A DNA stretch of 64,000 nt from an uncultured Chitinophagaceae bacterium. Lineage in GTDB: Bacteria; Bacteroidota; Bacteroidia; Chitinophagales; Chitinophagaceae. Shown piece by piece: positions 62,278 to 64,000 of the stretch. Positions within the stretch are counted from its first letter, which is position 1. Each line of letters opens with the position of its first letter. The notes beneath the pieces were generated by a model. The model saw only the letters and a program-made list of their open reading frames with translations. It had not been told where the DNA came from and did not search any database. Position numbers and translations under genes: made by a program. Location of the stretch: positions 62,001 through 126,000 of the forward strand of contig CALMED010000036.1 of assembly GCA_937862815.1 (NCBI GenBank), written 5' to 3'.

Positions 62278-62295
62278 TAATACCCGGAATATCCC

Positions 62296-62340
62296 CAAAA
62301 AAGTAAAATTCCGGGGAAATTCCGGGTTAAACCCGGGTAG
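62296..62340 (-). terminator. Hairpin after the 62357 gene
   Basis: On the minus strand CCGGGTT, one-base loop, AACCCGG follows the stop of the upstream gene, then CCCCGGAATTTT and TTACTTTTTT. A composite terminator separating that gene from infA. Confidence 0.6.
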
Positions 62341-62356
62341 CGGGAACCTCAGCTTT

Positions 62357-62764
62357 TCAGATAACTGCCTCGGTAAGAGGCACCTTGGTCATTGAAAGGT
62401 AATAATTCTGGAGTTGATGCAGAAAGACTGGACCGGTAACGTGACGCCGGTCTTCCCGGTACCAGAAACTGATGGAACTAAAATCATCAGGTTTATCCAG
62501 GTGAACCCGGAAAGCTCCTTTCTTATATTTTACTCCGCCATCTTCCTCTCTAACACGTTTAAAATGAAGCTTTTGCAGGGCCGCGTCGCTCAGGGGTATA
62601 GCAGAGAGTGCTTCTCCCGGGTACCAAAACTCATTCCCCTCACCGGTAGATACCCGGGCCAGTTGCTGCACTGTGTCCACGGCCGTCACCTCTCCTTCCA
62701 TGAGGGTTCCTTCATTGCTGACAATGAGCAGGTCACCGTCTTTTAATTCAGAAATCTTGACCAT
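62357..62764 (-). CDS. Conserved protein of unknown function
   Basis: 135 residues from ATG 62764 (MVKISELKDGDLLIV); ATG 62800 would add 12 residues. The N-terminal half is a small beta domain ending in FWYPGEALSAIPLSD; the C-terminal half reads GGVKYKKGAFRVHLD and FWYREDRRHVTGPVFLHQLQNYYLSMTK, which I recall as a conserved block in Bacteroidota proteins of unknown role. No membrane segment. Reads toward infA but is separated by hairpins and by infA's own promoter. Confidence 0.65.
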   Translation of the reverse strand: MVKISELKDGDLLIVSNEGTLMEGEVTAVDTVQQLARVSTGEGNEFWYPGEALSAIPLSDAALQKLHFKRVREEDGGVKYKKGAFRVHLDKPDDFSSISFWYREDRRHVTGPVFLHQLQNYYLSMTKVPLTEAVI

Positions 62765-63286
62765 ATAGCTGGGTTTTTGTTTCTCTAATTTATTGTACAT
62801 CCGTCACTTGTCAATTCTTCGTTTGAAAAGGACGTGTTTATACTTAAACAAATTATATGCACGGCCCAGGTCTTGGTACATCATTATGTTACAGGGGTTA
62901 AAATGTCACCTCAGGTAGCAGATGGCAACATTTATCCAACTCGTGAAAGACGGCATTAGTAAATTTTTATTATTTTCACAACCTGATCGCACAAAGGCTA
63001 CTGAGCTGTAGCTTATCCCCAGTTTTTCCACATCGGCTTTTTACGAATCCCATCTACGTTAATTTTCTCGTCAATTTACGAACTTGAATACTCGTATTTT
63101 TACGTATATTGCAACGTATTTTCTCTCGTAAATCTTCTGTAAGTAAAAAATTACATAGCCATATTAGATTGATATTCAATATATTAGGATGTTATCAACA
63201 TATATAACCGCTAGTTAACCCATTGCATAGAGGTAGTGTTTGTTCAAAATTAGCTGTTCCAAACACAACTTCTAAAACCTACAATT
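62765..63286. other. Gene-free AT-rich region with DnaA-box-like repeats
   Basis: 522 bases without a gene. Three 9-mers are one change from TTATCCACA: TTATCCCCA (63013-63021), TTTTCCACA (63024-63032) and TTATCAACA (63192-63200); a looser TTATCCAAC lies at 62932. Between them TTTACG/CGTAAA-type motifs recur (63039, 63075, 63097, 63125). ATTGATATTCAAT (63168-63180) is a palindrome. Genes on both sides point away. Candidate replication origin or complex promoter region. No tRNA or small-RNA structure is evident. Confidence 0.4.
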
Positions 63287-63643
63287 ATGCAAAACGTTTT
63301 AACACAACAAAACCAGGTGGCTGCAATCGGTCAGCACATCGGCTTTGAAGCTGGTGAAGAAATGGTAAAAGCCTTTTTCGACAAATTCCCCGATCAGGCC
63401 TACGGTAATATCATGGGCCGTGAAATCATTGAAAAGATTCTGGCGCAGCCGGATTGCCAGGGTATTCTGATTACCCCCGGTCTTGACGCTGAAGGAAAGC
63501 GCCATGTGGTTTTGGCCGGCGTTGATTCGAATGGTAAGGGAATTTTGCAGGTGACTTGTGTTGATTCTAAAGGTGAACTATCCACAGAAGAAGGTATTAT
63601 TGGAGATAGAGATCAAGAAACACTTGACTGGGGGATTCGTTGA
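63287..63643 (+). CDS. Small protein, function unknown
   Basis: 118 residues. Starts MQNVLTQQNQVAAIGQ; FEAGEEMVKAFFDKFPDQAYGN is helical and GREIIEKILAQPDCQGILITPGL leads into a beta-rich end (HVVLAGVDSNG). I do not recognise a family. No signal peptide. First gene on the right of the AT-rich region. Confidence 0.65.
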   Translation: MQNVLTQQNQVAAIGQHIGFEAGEEMVKAFFDKFPDQAYGNIMGREIIEKILAQPDCQGILITPGLDAEGKRHVVLAGVDSNGKGILQVTCVDSKGELSTEEGIIGDRDQETLDWGIR

Positions 63644-63675
63644 TAATTTATATTTCTATAATTTCATATCTTCTG

Positions 63676-63683
63676 TACTTTTG
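63676..63683 (+). promoter_or_regulatory. -7 promoter box near the right edge
   Basis: TACTTTTG, exact TAnnTTTG match, in the AT-rich sequence before the partial membrane-protein frame. Confidence 0.4.
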
Positions 63684-63748
63684 AGAAAATTGAAATCATA
63701 GAAATTTCTCTTACTATACTCAAGTTCTCTAGCAACTTTTTACCTCTT

Positions 63749-64000
63749 GTGGCTTTTTTTCTTTCAAAGGAAAAAAAAGGTTACAAGAGGTATATTTTTT
63801 TTTATGCCCTATTTCTAATTCTAAACACAAGCCTTACCGGCTACTTTACCTATACTCTTAACAATGATACTTTATTGTTCATTAATGAAATTATTTATAC
63901 CCCAACAGAATTCACTTTCTTTTCATTAATTTTCTTACAAATTTTTACTACAACGACAAATAAAACAATTGTAAAATACGGATTTCTTTTATTTTACATA
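63749..64000 (+). CDS. Putative membrane protein, truncated by window end
   Basis: A frame open from 63662 to the end of the window, with GTG 63749 as the only usual start codon before 63860. The translation is hydrophobic (YIFFYALFLILNTSLTGYF, FTFFSLIFLQIF) with a basic Lys-rich turn before the first helix, like the start of a multi-pass membrane protein. Base composition is far more AT-rich than in the rest of the window. The start codon is uncertain. Confidence 0.4.
   Translation, partial: MAFFLSKEKKGYKRYIFFYALFLILNTSLTGYFTYTLNNDTLLFINEIIYTPTEFTFFSLIFLQIFTTTTNKTIVKYGFLLFYI

Noticed and set aside
62820..63280. tRNA or small RNA in the gene-free segment
   Set aside because: No cloverleaf, no GTTCRA-type T-arm and no strong terminator were found by eye.

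Overview
The window is chromosomal DNA from a member of the Bacteroidota, most likely the family Chitinophagaceae (placement inferred, not searched). The pointers are a -7 promoter box of the form TAnnTTTG in front of many genes, a protein with a C-terminal type IX secretion sorting domain, paired DUF3857/transglutaminase proteins, a type III glutamine synthetase, a ribosomal protein L17 with a long Ala/Pro/Glu/Lys tail, and many small lipoproteins. Coding density is high and base composition is moderately GC-rich until the last ~1.2 kb, which turns AT-rich. I see no tRNA, rRNA, CRISPR array, insertion sequence or prophage.

Region by region. 1-3.6 kb: tail of glutamine synthetase, then accC, accB and efp on the minus strand and a secreted redoxin. 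3.7-8.3 kb: malate dehydrogenase, the tRNA methylthiotransferase MtaB, a SET-domain protein, a DUF985 cupin overlapping a flavin-binding oxidase-like gene, and a DsbA-like protein. 8.4-17.9 kb: ClpB, a serine hydrolase, a darcynin-like protein, two DUF3857 proteins and QueG. 17.9-27.9 kb: lipoproteins, an ABC-2 permease, folK, a deoxynucleoside kinase, an MFS exporter, a metallo-beta-lactamase-fold protein, UbiX, a thioredoxin, a beta-barrel/lipoprotein pair, a collagen-like lipoprotein and a cysteine-cluster protein. 28-38.8 kb: GcvP, a DUF2071 protein, a T9SS-exported glycosylhydrolase, free methionine-R-sulfoxide reductase, a saccharopine-dehydrogenase-like protein, a J-domain membrane protein, a fasciclin lipoprotein and a Uup-like ABC-F ATPase. 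38.8-46.3 kb: a thioesterase, a short alpha-glucan phosphorylase homologue, a DtxR/MntR-type regulator with a ZIP transporter, an RlmK-like methyltransferase and a LuxE-like protein.

46.3-56.8 kb is the most unusual stretch: a UbiA-like membrane protein, an M42 peptidase, a 57-residue membrane protein, a fusion of a kinase-like lobe with a methyltransferase, a polytopic GT-C-like protein, and three diverged membrane-anchored alkaline-phosphatase-superfamily proteins. I infer a cell-envelope modification locus.

56.7-62.3 kb: aroQ, carA and the alpha ribosomal operon (infA-rpmJ-rpsM-rpsK-rpsD-rpoA-rplQ) with long, structured spacers and its own promoter. 62.8-63.3 kb is a gene-free AT-rich segment with DnaA-box-like 9-mers; genes on either side point away from it, so it is a candidate replication origin or complex control region.

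Several enzymes carry substitutions at key residues: EF-P has Arg32 at its tip, the alpha-glucan phosphorylase homologue has Thr at the PLP-lysine position, the DsbA-like protein keeps one Cys of CxxC, one DUF3857 protein has lost its Cys and His, and the metallo-beta-lactamase-fold protein lacks two metal ligands.
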